DNA of 52,455 nucleotides. Source: Planctomycetota bacterium. Lineage in GTDB: Bacteria > Planctomycetota > J058. The notes under the pieces were generated by a model. The model was not told where the DNA came from and searched no databases. It saw only the letters and a program-made list of their open reading frames with translations. Both the position numbers and the translations under genes were made by a program. Below are positions 1 to 7,278 of this stretch, one piece after another. The stretch lies in NCBI GenBank assembly GCA_019636275.1, contig JAHBXY010000052.1, forward strand, positions 1 to 52,455. The letters are read 5' to 3'. Position 1 is the stretch's first letter. The number at the start of each line of letters is the position of its first letter.

Positions 1-1
1 C

Positions 2-802
2 GGCGCGCGCGACGCCGGCCAGGCGGTCGCCTGGCTGCGCCGGGCGGCCGACGCCGGCCGCGCCGACGCGCAGGCGCTCCTGGCGGAGCACCTCGCCGCC
101 GGGCTGGGCGTGGCCCGCGACCTGACCGAGGCCCTGCGCCTCTTCGCGGCCGCGGCCAACGCCGGCGAGCCGGCCGCGATGACCGGCCTGGCCCGGCTGC
201 TCCTGGCCGGGCCCGAGGCGACCTGGGCCGAGGGCGCCCGCTGGGCGCACAAGGCCGCCGGGGCGGGCCACACGCCGGGCATGGTGCTCCTGGCCGGCAC
301 GCTGACGAAGGGGCGCGGGGTGCGGCGGAGCACGCGCAACGCGATCTCCTACCTGCGGCGCGCCGCCGAGCGCGGCGACGGCGACGCCGTCCTGCGCCTG
401 GCGCACCTGTTCGACGACCTGGGCCGGTCCCAGGCGGCGCGCGAGCTGTCGAAGGCGCTGGCCGACAAGGGCGACGCCCGCGCCATGCTCCTCCTCACGC
501 GCCTGCACGTGAGCCGGCGGGCCCCGTCGACCGCGGCGGAGGCCGTCCGCTGGGCCAACCTCCTCGTCGAGCGCGGCGACCCCGAGGCGCTCCTGTTCGT
601 GGCCCGGCGCGGCGCCGAGGCCGACGCGCAGGTGACCCTGGCCCTCCTGCGGCGCGCCGCCGAGGCGGGGCTCCCGGGCGCCATGGTCGACCTCGCGCGG
701 CGGCTCGAGGCGAGCGAGCCGGCGGCGGCCCGGGGGTGGCTCGAGCGGGCGGCGGCGCTCGGCGAGACGGAGGCGCGGCTGCTCCTGGCCGCGGGCCGCT
801 GA
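2..802 (+). CDS. Sel1-like repeat protein, 5' end outside window
   Basis: The frame is open from the left edge, so the true start lies outside; 266 C-terminal residues are visible. They form about seven helix-turn-helix repeats of roughly 36 residues, each with an A-x-x-W/Y-x-x-x-A-A-x-x-G core (for example WLRRAADAG, YLRRAAERG, WLERAAALG), which is the Sel1 subclass of TPR-like repeats. Such solenoids are protein-interaction scaffolds; the partner cannot be read from the sequence. No signal peptide or catalytic motif is visible in this part. It converges with the sigma factor gene, leaving only 15 bases between stop codons. Family assignment is firm, the specific function unknown. Confidence 0.85.
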   Translation, partial: GARDAGQAVAWLRRAADAGRADAQALLAEHLAAGLGVARDLTEALRLFAAAANAGEPAAMTGLARLLLAGPEATWAEGARWAHKAAGAGHTPGMVLLAGTLTKGRGVRRSTRNAISYLRRAAERGDGDAVLRLAHLFDDLGRSQAARELSKALADKGDARAMLLLTRLHVSRRAPSTAAEAVRWANLLVERGDPEALLFVARRGAEADAQVTLALLRRAAEAGLPGAMVDLARRLEASEPAAARGWLERAAALGETEARLLLAAGR

Positions 803-817
803 CGGGCGCGCGGCGGC

Positions 818-1495
818 TCAGTCGCAGTCGTCGCAGGGGCGGCGCTCGCGACGCCGGGCGTCGATCGGCACGCCGCGCCCGTCGAGCTCGAGCTCGCAGC
901 AGCGCTCGATCACCGCGCGCAGCCGCTGGCGCGCCCGCTGCACGCGCGACTTGACCGTGGAGGCGGGCACGCCGAGCTCCCGCGCGAGGTCGGCCTGGGG
1001 GCGGCCCCCGGCGTCGACCTGCTCGAGGACCCAGCGGTCGTCGGCGTCGAGCGAGTCGAGCAGCGGCCGCAGGCAGCGCGCGAGGTCGAAGGCGTCGGCC
1101 TCGTCGTCGGGCGCGGCCAGGCTGGCCGCGTCGAGGATAGCCGGGCGCCGCCGCCGCAGGAGGTCGATCACCGCGTGGCGGGCGCTCGTGAGCGCCCAGG
1201 CCTGGACCTTGCCCGGCGGGATCTCGTCGGTGCGGGCCAGGAGCCGGGTCAGGACGTCCTGCACGACGTCCTCCGGCTCGACTCCGGCCGGGACCCGGCG
1301 GGCGACGAACTCGCGCAGCCGCCCGCGCGTGGCCAGGAGCGCCCCGATCGGCCCGTCGATCGGGTCCCCGATCGGCTCCCCGATCGGCTCGTCGATCGGC
1401 TCGTCGACCGGCTCGTCGATCGGCGTCATGAGGCCCCTCGCCCCCTGCCCCGATTCTCCCCGATCCCCTGCGGTCGTCAGCGCATGGTCGAGCAT
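818..1495 (-). CDS. ECF-type RNA polymerase sigma factor, SigZ-like tail
   Basis: A 225-residue sigma-70 family protein. Region 2 is seen near residues 50-115 (EPEDVVQDVLTRLLAR, then WALTSARHAVIDLLRRRRP). Region 4 near 150-205 carries the helix-turn-helix QADLARELGVPASTVKSRVQ. The C-terminus has a cysteine cluster (ERCCELELDGRG ... CDDC) like that of SigZ-type factors, so metal or redox sensing is possible but inferred. The start at 1495 is chosen because GGAGGTGA lies seven bases upstream; an ATG at 1429 with a weaker GAGGGG is the alternative. The N-terminus holds a tandem four-residue repeat of type D/G-E-P-I. No anti-sigma gene is recognisable next to it; the upstream neighbour on the same strand is the frame-broken zinc-ribbon gene. 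Confidence 0.85.
   Translation of the reverse strand: MLDHALTTAGDRGESGQGARGLMTPIDEPVDEPIDEPIGEPIGDPIDGPIGALLATRGRLREFVARRVPAGVEPEDVVQDVLTRLLARTDEIPPGKVQAWALTSARHAVIDLLRRRRPAILDAASLAAPDDEADAFDLARCLRPLLDSLDADDRWVLEQVDAGGRPQADLARELGVPASTVKSRVQRARQRLRAVIERCCELELDGRGVPIDARRRERRPCDDCD
1344..1427 (-). repeat. 12-bp in-frame tandem repeat in sigma factor N-terminus
   Basis: About seven near-identical 12-bp units (core CCGATCGGCTC on the plus strand) encode a D/G-E/D-P-I/V run just before region 2 of the sigma factor. Because the unit is a multiple of three, changes in copy number would keep the frame. Confidence 0.8.
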
Positions 1496-1529
1496 GGCGG
1501 TCACCTCCACCACCAGACGGACCACCAGG

Positions 1530-2054
1530 CCGATGGACGCAGGGTCCCCGTCCACCGGCCGGCGGAGGGCGCCCGCGCCGCTCGGCGCGGAACAGGGCGG
1601 CGAAGGCGCTCGTGGCCACAGGTGCGCCAGGTCGGGGTCGCCGTCGCGGACCCCGCCGAGCGTCACCGTCAGGTCGGGGTGACCCGTCGGGTGGAGGCGC
1701 ACGCGCAGGAGGTCGCGCGCCGCCGGCAGGTGCCCGCGCGCGGCCACGGCCGCGGCCGCCGCCCGCGTCAGCACCGGCGCGACCTCGGCCGGGGCGAGCG
1801 CCTCCGCCTCGTTGGCGCGGGTCGCCGGGCGGCCACGTCTCGCTCGAGGCGCCGCGCAGGACCTCGAACCGCTTCCCGCCGAGGACGAAGGTCCGCGTCG
1901 CGTCGCGGGCCATCGTCCAGCTCGTCTTCGGCGCGGCGCACGAGGGGCAGGCGTCGTCGTCCGCCTGCACCAGCGTCCGGCAGTCACCGCACTCCGCCGG
2001 ACCATGGCAGTCGTTCGAGCCCCACGCCTGGCGCTCGGGTCGTTCACAACCCAT
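1530..2054 (-). pseudogene. zinc-ribbon protein gene with frame breaks
   Basis: From ATG 2054 the frame encodes a four-cysteine zinc ribbon (CGDC, 12 residues, CPSC) followed by an ATRTFVLGGKRFEVLRG stretch, which looks like an authentic domain; similar ribbons occur beside contractile-system proteins, but that link is from memory. Near 1820 the coding character moves to another frame (NEAEALAPAEVAP ... DLTVTLGGVRDGDPDLAHL). Near 1610 it seems to shift back (VATSAFAALFRAERRG). No single open frame covers the product. Either the gene is decaying or the sequence holds two small indels. The 3' limit is approximate. It lies directly upstream of the sigma factor on the same strand and could be its operon partner. 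Confidence 0.45.
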
Positions 2055-2256
2055 GCCCCCCGCACGCTCCGCCGACGCATCGGATTTTCCCGGCGAGATT
2101 CGCGGCGCCGCGGGCTACATTGCGGCGGTCGCCGGCGACGTCGGACTCCTTTCTGATCCCGACGGACCCCGGCCGCCACGCACAGCTCCGCCCGAGATCA
2201 CGCGTGGCGTCCGCCCTCGGAGACACTCCCTTTCGGGCCGAGATCTGATCCCCTTG

Positions 2257-2535
2257 ATGAACATCTACGTCGGTAACCTCCCCTACAGCGTCGCGGACGA
2301 CCAGCTCCAGGACCTCTTCGCCCAGCACGGCACGGTGTCGCGCGTCAACGTGGTCATGGACCGCGAGACGGGCCGGCCGCGCGGCTTCGCCTTCGTCGAG
2401 ATGGCGAACGAGGCCGAGGGCCAGGCCGCGATCGACGCGATCAACGGCGTCCAGCTCGGCGGTCGCGCCCTGACCGCCAACGTCGCGCGCGCGCGCGAGG
2501 AGCGGGGCGGGGGCGCCCGCGGGCGCCGCTGGTAA
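2257..2535 (+). CDS. RRM-domain RNA-binding protein
   Basis: A 92-residue protein made almost entirely of one RNA recognition motif. RNP2 (IYVGNL) is at residues 3-8 and RNP1 (RGFAFVEM) near 43-50, followed by an Arg/Gly-rich tail (REERGGGARGRRW). This is the architecture of the small bacterial RRM proteins known from cyanobacteria and other phyla, which bind single-stranded RNA and are often cold- or stress-induced. The frame is open much further upstream, but only from here does the protein match the family. No clear Shine-Dalgarno precedes the ATG. A possible -10 box (TACATT, 2116-2121) would give a leader of about 130 bases. Several strong hairpins follow the stop. Confidence 0.92.
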   Translation: MNIYVGNLPYSVADDQLQDLFAQHGTVSRVNVVMDRETGRPRGFAFVEMANEAEGQAAIDAINGVQLGGRALTANVARAREERGGGARGRRW

Positions 2536-2544
2536 GCGGACCCT

Positions 2545-2602
2545 CCGGCGTTCACGCCGGATCGAAGAGGCCGCCGGGGCGCGTCAGCGCCACGGCGGCC
2601 TC
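2545..2602 (+). terminator. two GC-rich hairpins after the RRM gene
   Basis: A 6-bp stem CCGGCG/CGCCGG with a TTCA loop lies at 2545-2560. It is followed by a 10-bp stem, GAGGCCGCCG (2567-2576) with CGGCGGCCTC (2593-2602). A short T-containing stretch follows. Together they look like a factor-independent terminator for the RRM gene. Confidence 0.6.
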
Positions 2603-2610
2603 GTCGTTTC

Positions 2611-2636
2611 CGCCCGCGGCGCGCGCGCCGCGGGCG
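2611..2636. other. perfect 26-bp palindrome
   Basis: The 26 bases are fully self-complementary (CGCCCGCGGCGC and its complement around a GC centre). They follow the two hairpins after the RRM gene. The palindrome could be a third terminator stem, effective in both directions, or a protein-binding site. Confidence 0.6.
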
Positions 2637-2778
2637 GCGTCATGTACGGGAAACCGGAGCGGTGCGCGCGACCGCCTGCTACAGTGTGACGGAGCGAGGG
2701 CGTCGCCCGCGGCTCGGCGTGCGCATCCCGCCTGTGGTTGCTCCCGGCCTCTTCACCTCGCAGGCTGAGAGCTCACCC

Positions 2779-3183
2779 ATGACCGCCGACCCCACGCTCC
2801 TCCTGGCCCCCGCGCCCGCCGCCGCCCCCCTGACGCGGGAGGCCGTGCAGGCCTACGTGTGGGCGCGCTACGTCGAGTTCGACACGCCGGCGTTCGAGGT
2901 CGACGAGGACGCGGCGCTCGCGCTGCTCGAGCGCCACTACCGCGAGCACCCGATCGAGGCCGACGCCGAGTGCTTCTACTACGGCATCCTGGCCTACGAG
3001 CGCTCGTTCGCCCGGCCGCACCTGCGCCGCAGCCACCTGCGGCAGGCGCTGCAGGCCTTCGACGCGTACCGCCGCCAGACGAGCGAGGGCTTCTCCTGGG
3101 AGCCCGTCGACGACCGGCGCGCGCACGTCGTCGACGACCTGTGGCCGGCGCTCGAGCGGGTCGTCGGGACCGCGCTGGACTGA
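2779..3183 (+). CDS. hypothetical protein, small alpha-helical
   Basis: A 134-residue protein I do not recognise. It has a Pro/Ala-rich N-terminus (residues 1-20), then an acidic and aromatic helical region (YVWARYVEF, ALLERHYREHP, ECFYYGILAYERSF, ALQAFDAYRRQ) that could be a TPR-like fold. No signal peptide or membrane segment is visible. The frame extends upstream without a good start; the ATG at 2779 was chosen because helical protein-like composition begins there. A TACAGT -10-like box (2680-2685) could provide a leader of about 87 bases. It converges with the oxygenase gene, seven bases apart. Confidence 0.65.
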   Translation: MTADPTLLLAPAPAAAPLTREAVQAYVWARYVEFDTPAFEVDEDAALALLERHYREHPIEADAECFYYGILAYERSFARPHLRRSHLRQALQAFDAYRRQTSEGFSWEPVDDRRAHVVDDLWPALERVVGTALD

Positions 3184-3190
3184 GCCAGGG

Positions 3191-4114
3191 TCACGCGGCG
3201 TCGGGCCGATAGACGAGGGCGCCCGTCCGGTCCCCGCCCGTGTCGAAGCGCGCGACCACCTCGGGCGGCATGGGCGCGTCGTCGCACGCCCGGCGGAAGT
3301 CGCGCAGCGACGTGCCCCGCGGCGCGGAGTCCACGTTGGGCGCGCCCCGCCCCTCGAGCAGGTCGCGCAGGTCGACCGTGCGGAAGTCGATGCTGAAGCG
3401 CGTGCGGCCCGTCGTGTTGGGCACCGTCGAGTGCAGGTGCGCGCCCGAGAAGAGGACCACGCCCGCCGGGGGCACGACCGGCCGCAGCGACGGCTCGAGC
3501 AGGGCCGGCGCCGTCGGGCGCGGCTGCTTGCGCGTGTCCGAGGTGACGTGGCGCGCCGCCTCGGCCCGCCCGACGGCGTTCCACTCGTAGTAGTCGAACT
3601 CGCCCGAGTCGTTGGCCACCGGCCGGTCCCAGTGGTGCGAGTGGAACGCCACGGCGCTCGCCTCGTCCATCTCCCACAGCGGCAGCCACCAGTTGAGCTG
3701 CGCCATGGGCGCCGAGTACCAGGTGTCGCGGTGCGGGTGGTGCGCGTAGCCGACGCCCGCCGTCAGGTAGCCGCCGCTCGTGACCATGCGCAGGCGCGGC
3801 ACGTCGAGGTAGGTCGCCTCGAGGTCGAGCCCGCGCTCCGCGAGCGCCGCGCGCAGGAGCGCCCGTGTGTGCGGGTGGTGGATGAACCGCGGCTTGAGCG
3901 GCGCGCACACCTCCACGAACCGCTCGACCGGGAGGTGGTGCTGCGCCGTGAGCGGGTCGAGCGGCGCGAACGCCGCCTCGATCAGCTCGCGCGCCCAGGC
4001 GCACAGGGCGCGCGTCCCCGGCGCCGGGGAGAGGAGCGCCAGCGCCCCCGCGTGGAGCCGCGCGCGGAGCGCGTCGAACGGCAGGGCGGGGTCGAGGTGG
4101 ACGGCGGCGCTCAC
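3191..4114 (-). CDS. phytanoyl-CoA-type Fe(II)/2-oxoglutarate oxygenase
   Basis: A 307-residue protein with the cupin-like pattern of non-haem iron oxygenases: an H-x-D iron motif in HHPHRDTWYS (about residue 128), and a distal His (SGAHLHSTVPN) followed by an Arg (TRFSIDFR) that would hold 2-oxoglutarate. The family hydroxylates small molecules or sugars; the substrate is unknown. It is the last gene of a same-strand group with a UDP-sugar epimerase and two glycosyltransferases, so modification of a glycan or glycan precursor is a reasonable guess. An 84-base gap separates it from the epimerase, so a separate promoter is possible. Confidence 0.8.
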   Translation of the reverse strand: MSAAVHLDPALPFDALRARLHAGALALLSPAPGTRALCAWARELIEAAFAPLDPLTAQHHLPVERFVEVCAPLKPRFIHHPHTRALLRAALAERGLDLEATYLDVPRLRMVTSGGYLTAGVGYAHHPHRDTWYSAPMAQLNWWLPLWEMDEASAVAFHSHHWDRPVANDSGEFDYYEWNAVGRAEAARHVTSDTRKQPRPTAPALLEPSLRPVVPPAGVVLFSGAHLHSTVPNTTGRTRFSIDFRTVDLRDLLEGRGAPNVDSAPRGTSLRDFRRACDDAPMPPEVVARFDTGGDRTGALVYRPDAA

Positions 4115-4198
4115 GGGGGCCCTCCTCGGCGGGCGGCGGCGCGGCGCGGGAGCGTGGGCGTGGTCATGGGGCCTCCTGGGGTGGGTCGGGGTGACGGG

Positions 4199-5149
4199 TC
4201 AGGGCGCCAGGTCGCGGCGCATCCAGGCGACGGTGCGCCGGACGCCCTCGGCGAGCGGGACGCGGGGCGCGAAGCCCAGCCGCGCGCGCGCGCGCGTGAG
4301 GTCGGCGCGCGTCACGGTCATGTCGCCGGGCGCCGCCGGCCGGGGGATGAGCGGCACCGGCGCGCCGGCGGCCGCCTCGACCGCGGCGATCAGCTCGCGC
4401 ACGGTGTGGACCTCGCCGCCGCCGAGGTTCAGGACCTCGTGGCCGCCGCCCGGGGTGACGAGGTCGAGCGCCCGCAGGACGCCCGCCACGATGTCGTCCA
4501 CGTAGGTGAAGTCGCGCATGACGTCGCCCTCGCCGTGGAGCGGGGCCGGCTCGCCGGTGAGCGCGGCCCGCGCGAAGCGCCCGACGGACATGTCGGGCCG
4601 CCCGCGGGGGCCGTAGACGGTGAAGAAGCGCAGGGCGATCGAGCCCACGCCGAAGAGGTGCGCGTAGGTGGCGCACAGGTGCTCCGCCGCCCGCTTCGAG
4701 GCGGCGTAGGGCGAGAGCGGCCGCGACGCCGGCTGGTCCTCGTGGAAGGGCGGGCGCGCGTCGCCGCCGTAGACGCTCGAGGACGACGCGCTGACGAGGG
4801 GGCGCGGCGCGCGCCGCAGGGCCTCGAGCAGCACGAGCAGACCGCGCACGTTGATGTCGAAGGTCGCGGCCGGGTCGTCGAGCGAGGCGCGCACGCCGGG
4901 GCGCGCGGCGAGGTGCACGACGCGGTCGACCCCGGCGAGCGCGAAGGCGACGGCCTGCGGGTCGCGCACGTCGCCCTCGAGGACGCGGGCGCCGCGCCGC
5001 TCGAGCGCCGCCGCCGTGCGGCGCTTCACGGCGGGGTCGTAGTAGGGGTCGAAGGCGTCGAGCGCGACGACCGCGTCGCCGCGGCGCAGGAGCGCCTCGA
5101 CCACGTGCGAGCCGACGAACCCCGCGCCGCCGGTGACGAGGACCTTCAC
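4199..5149 (-). CDS. NAD-dependent UDP-sugar epimerase/dehydratase (SDR)
   Basis: A 316-residue extended short-chain dehydrogenase. The Rossmann GGAGFVGSH motif is at residues 7-15, and the catalytic YAASK (Y-x-x-x-K) pairs with an SSSSVYG serine segment. The LDAFDPYYDPAVKR segment and RFFTVYGPRGRPDM are typical of UDP-glucuronate 4-epimerases and related enzymes, so it probably interconverts nucleotide sugars for surface polysaccharide. Its start codon overlaps the stop of the upstream glycosyltransferase by four bases (ATGA), indicating translational coupling. The exact sugar cannot be told from sequence. Confidence 0.88.
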   Translation of the reverse strand: MKVLVTGGAGFVGSHVVEALLRRGDAVVALDAFDPYYDPAVKRRTAAALERRGARVLEGDVRDPQAVAFALAGVDRVVHLAARPGVRASLDDPAATFDINVRGLLVLLEALRRAPRPLVSASSSSVYGGDARPPFHEDQPASRPLSPYAASKRAAEHLCATYAHLFGVGSIALRFFTVYGPRGRPDMSVGRFARAALTGEPAPLHGEGDVMRDFTYVDDIVAGVLRALDLVTPGGGHEVLNLGGGEVHTVRELIAAVEAAAGAPVPLIPRPAAPGDMTVTRADLTRARARLGFAPRVPLAEGVRRTVAWMRRDLAP

Positions 5150-6090
5150 GCGGCCGCCCTCCGCGGCGGGAGCTCCTCGCGCGCGCGTCGCGCGAAGCGG
5201 CCGAGCGCCTCGCCGCCGAAGCGCGCCAGGGTGCCCGGGGGCGCGTGGCGCAGCGTCACCGCGAGCGCCGTCCAGGCCTCATGCAGCTGCCCCGCCCGCA
5301 GGTGCACGACCACCTCCCAGGGGAGGGCGGGGCCGAACAGGCCGCGCCAGTGCGCGCGCGCCTCGGCCCAGGCGCGGCGCTCGTCGTCGTCGCGCAGGAG
5401 CGCGCGGCGGTCGTCGAGGATCGCGTTCACGGCCTGGAGGCAGGCCGCTGGCCCGCGCTGGCGGCGGACGTTGTCGGGGTGCGTGCGGTAGTCGGAGACC
5501 ACCTCGTCGTGCGCGCGGACGCCGTGGCGGCGCGCGAGGCGGGTCCAGAGGTCGTAGTCCTGGGCGATCCCGCGGCGGGGGTCGAACGCGCCCACGTCGA
5601 GGACCGCCGCGCGGCGGGCCAGGGCGGCGGCCGGGTGCACGGGGTAGCGGCCGCGGAGCACGTCGGCGAACCCGTCGCACACGACGGGGTCCGTGACGCC
5701 GTTGGGCGCGCCGCTCGCGTCCACGAGCCGCGCCCGGCCGAAGGTCATGCCGAGCTCGGGGCGCCCCTCGAGGACGCGCAGGTGGGCGCGCACGGCATCG
5801 GGCAGGAGGCGGTCGTCGTCGTCGAGGAACACGACGAGCGCGCCGCGCGCCTCGGCGAGGGCCCGGTTGCGGGCCCGCGAGATCCCCGTGCGCTCGCCCT
5901 GGAAGAGCACGCGCACGCCGTCGAACGCGGCCGCGCGCGCGGCGCTGTCGTCCTCGGCGCCGTCGTCGACGACGAGCACCTCGGGGCGCCGCGCCAGGCC
6001 GCGCTGGTCGAGCGCGCTCTCGATCGCCTCGCCGATCAGGTGCGCGCGGCCGCAGGTCGGGATGATCACCGTCACGAGCGGGGCCGACAT
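5146..6090 (-). CDS. family 2 glycosyltransferase
   Basis: A 314-residue GT-A fold enzyme. The N-terminal VTVIIPTCGRAHLIGEAIES and VLVVDDGAEDDS are the nucleotide-binding start of GT2 enzymes, and VVFLDDDDRLLPDA carries the metal-binding DxD. A GIAQDYDLWTRLA acceptor-site motif follows. It transfers sugars to a membrane or secreted glycan on the cytoplasmic side; the donor is unknown. Start 6090 is the first ATG that keeps the whole domain. The gene is 29 bases downstream of a second GT2 and overlaps the epimerase by four bases, forming one operon. Confidence 0.88.
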   Translation of the reverse strand: MSAPLVTVIIPTCGRAHLIGEAIESALDQRGLARRPEVLVVDDGAEDDSAARAAAFDGVRVLFQGERTGISRARNRALAEARGALVVFLDDDDRLLPDAVRAHLRVLEGRPELGMTFGRARLVDASGAPNGVTDPVVCDGFADVLRGRYPVHPAAALARRAAVLDVGAFDPRRGIAQDYDLWTRLARRHGVRAHDEVVSDYRTHPDNVRRQRGPAACLQAVNAILDDRRALLRDDDERRAWAEARAHWRGLFGPALPWEVVVHLRAGQLHEAWTALAVTLRHAPPGTLARFGGEALGRFARRAREELPPRRAAA

Positions 6091-6119
6091 GTGCGTCTCC
6101 TCCTCCGGGTGCGAGTGCT

Positions 6120-6980
6120 TCAACGGACCAGCCGGCCGAGCGCGCAGCCGGCCCACGCGAGGGCGACCGTGGCCGCGGCGCGCCCGCGGCCGCGCCGGAG
6201 CGCCGCGCGCAGCTCCGGCGGGAGCGAGCGGGCGAACACGCGCCGCCAGTGCGCCCGCCCCGCCGCGCAGGCGGCCAGGACCTCGGGGTCGCCGCCGCGG
6301 GCCTGCGCCGCGAGCACGCCCAGGGTCGCGCGCAGGGTCCGCGCCGCATGGTTCGAGACGTTCGCGTCGTGGCGCCGGTACTCGAGCACGACCTCGTCGA
6401 GCCAGCGCCCCGCGGCGCGGCGCGCCAGCTCGAGGAACAGCGCGTAGTCGTCGGCGGGCGCGTGGCGCGGGTCGAAACCGCCCGCGGCGCGCACGAGCGC
6501 GCGCGGCAGGAGCGCCCGCCCGGGCGGCCCGCCCGAGCGCGCCTGCCCGCGCAGCATGGAGAGCCGGTCGAGCGGGCCGCCGACGGCGGCCTCCTCGCCG
6601 CGGACGCGGCCGTGCGCGTCGATGCGACGCAGCCGGCCGACGGTCCAGCCGGCGGCGGGCGTGGCGCGGAGCGCCTCGAGCCCGGCCTCGACCGCGCGGG
6701 GGAGGAGCCGGTCGTCCTGGTCCAGGAAGACGACCCACTCGCCGCGCGCCTCGTCCAGGCCGTGGTTCCGCGCGGCCGCGACCCCGGCGTTGCGCTGGGT
6801 GAGGACGCGGACCCCGAGGGCCCGGGCGACCTCGGCGCCGCCGTCGGTCGAGCCGTCGTCGACGACGACCACCTCGACCGGCGCGTGCGTCTGGCCGAGC
6901 GCGCTCTCGAGCGCCTCCTGCAGCCAGCGGCGGCCGTCGAACAGGGGGACGATGATCGAGACCCGCGGGCGCTTCGACAT
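6120..6980 (-). CDS. family 2 glycosyltransferase
   Basis: A 286-residue GT2 enzyme, similar in plan to the gene downstream of it. PRVSIIVPLFDGRRWLQEAL and VEVVVVDDGSTDGG form the nucleotide-binding part, VVFLDQDDRLLPRA the DxD-like metal site, and PADDYALFLELARR the acceptor motif. It is the first gene of the left-reading glycan operon and is divergent from the flippase, so glycosyl transfer and export are probably co-regulated from the 280-base region between them. A GTG at 6998 would add six residues; neither start has a clear Shine-Dalgarno. Confidence 0.87.
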   Translation of the reverse strand: MSKRPRVSIIVPLFDGRRWLQEALESALGQTHAPVEVVVVDDGSTDGGAEVARALGVRVLTQRNAGVAAARNHGLDEARGEWVVFLDQDDRLLPRAVEAGLEALRATPAAGWTVGRLRRIDAHGRVRGEEAAVGGPLDRLSMLRGQARSGGPPGRALLPRALVRAAGGFDPRHAPADDYALFLELARRAAGRWLDEVVLEYRRHDANVSNHAARTLRATLGVLAAQARGGDPEVLAACAAGRAHWRRVFARSLPPELRAALRRGRGRAAATVALAWAGCALGRLVR

Positions 6981-7278
6981 GCCCGGCGCGGCGTGCACGG
7001 CGCGCGCCGCCGCCGGGGGAAGACGACGCGCGGGCGCGGACTCGTCCGGACCGCGCAGGGGACGTCGCCGCAGGTCCGGGCCGAACTCGCGACGGCGCGC
7101 GCCGGGAGGGCGACAGCCGCGGGCCGCCGCGCGCGGGCCGCCACGTTGCTCAGCTCAGACGCGCGCGGGACGGGCGCGTCACCGCCGCGAGACGCGAGCG
7201 GCCCGTCGGGGGCCGGCGGCGGCTCGCCGGTGAACGCGGCGTCGACCCGAGCAGTCGGGGGCGGGCGGGAGAGAGGCG

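Noticed and set aside
4115..4198. Extra small gene between oxygenase and epimerase
   Set aside because: Only 84 bases, with no start plus ribosome site in a plausible frame.
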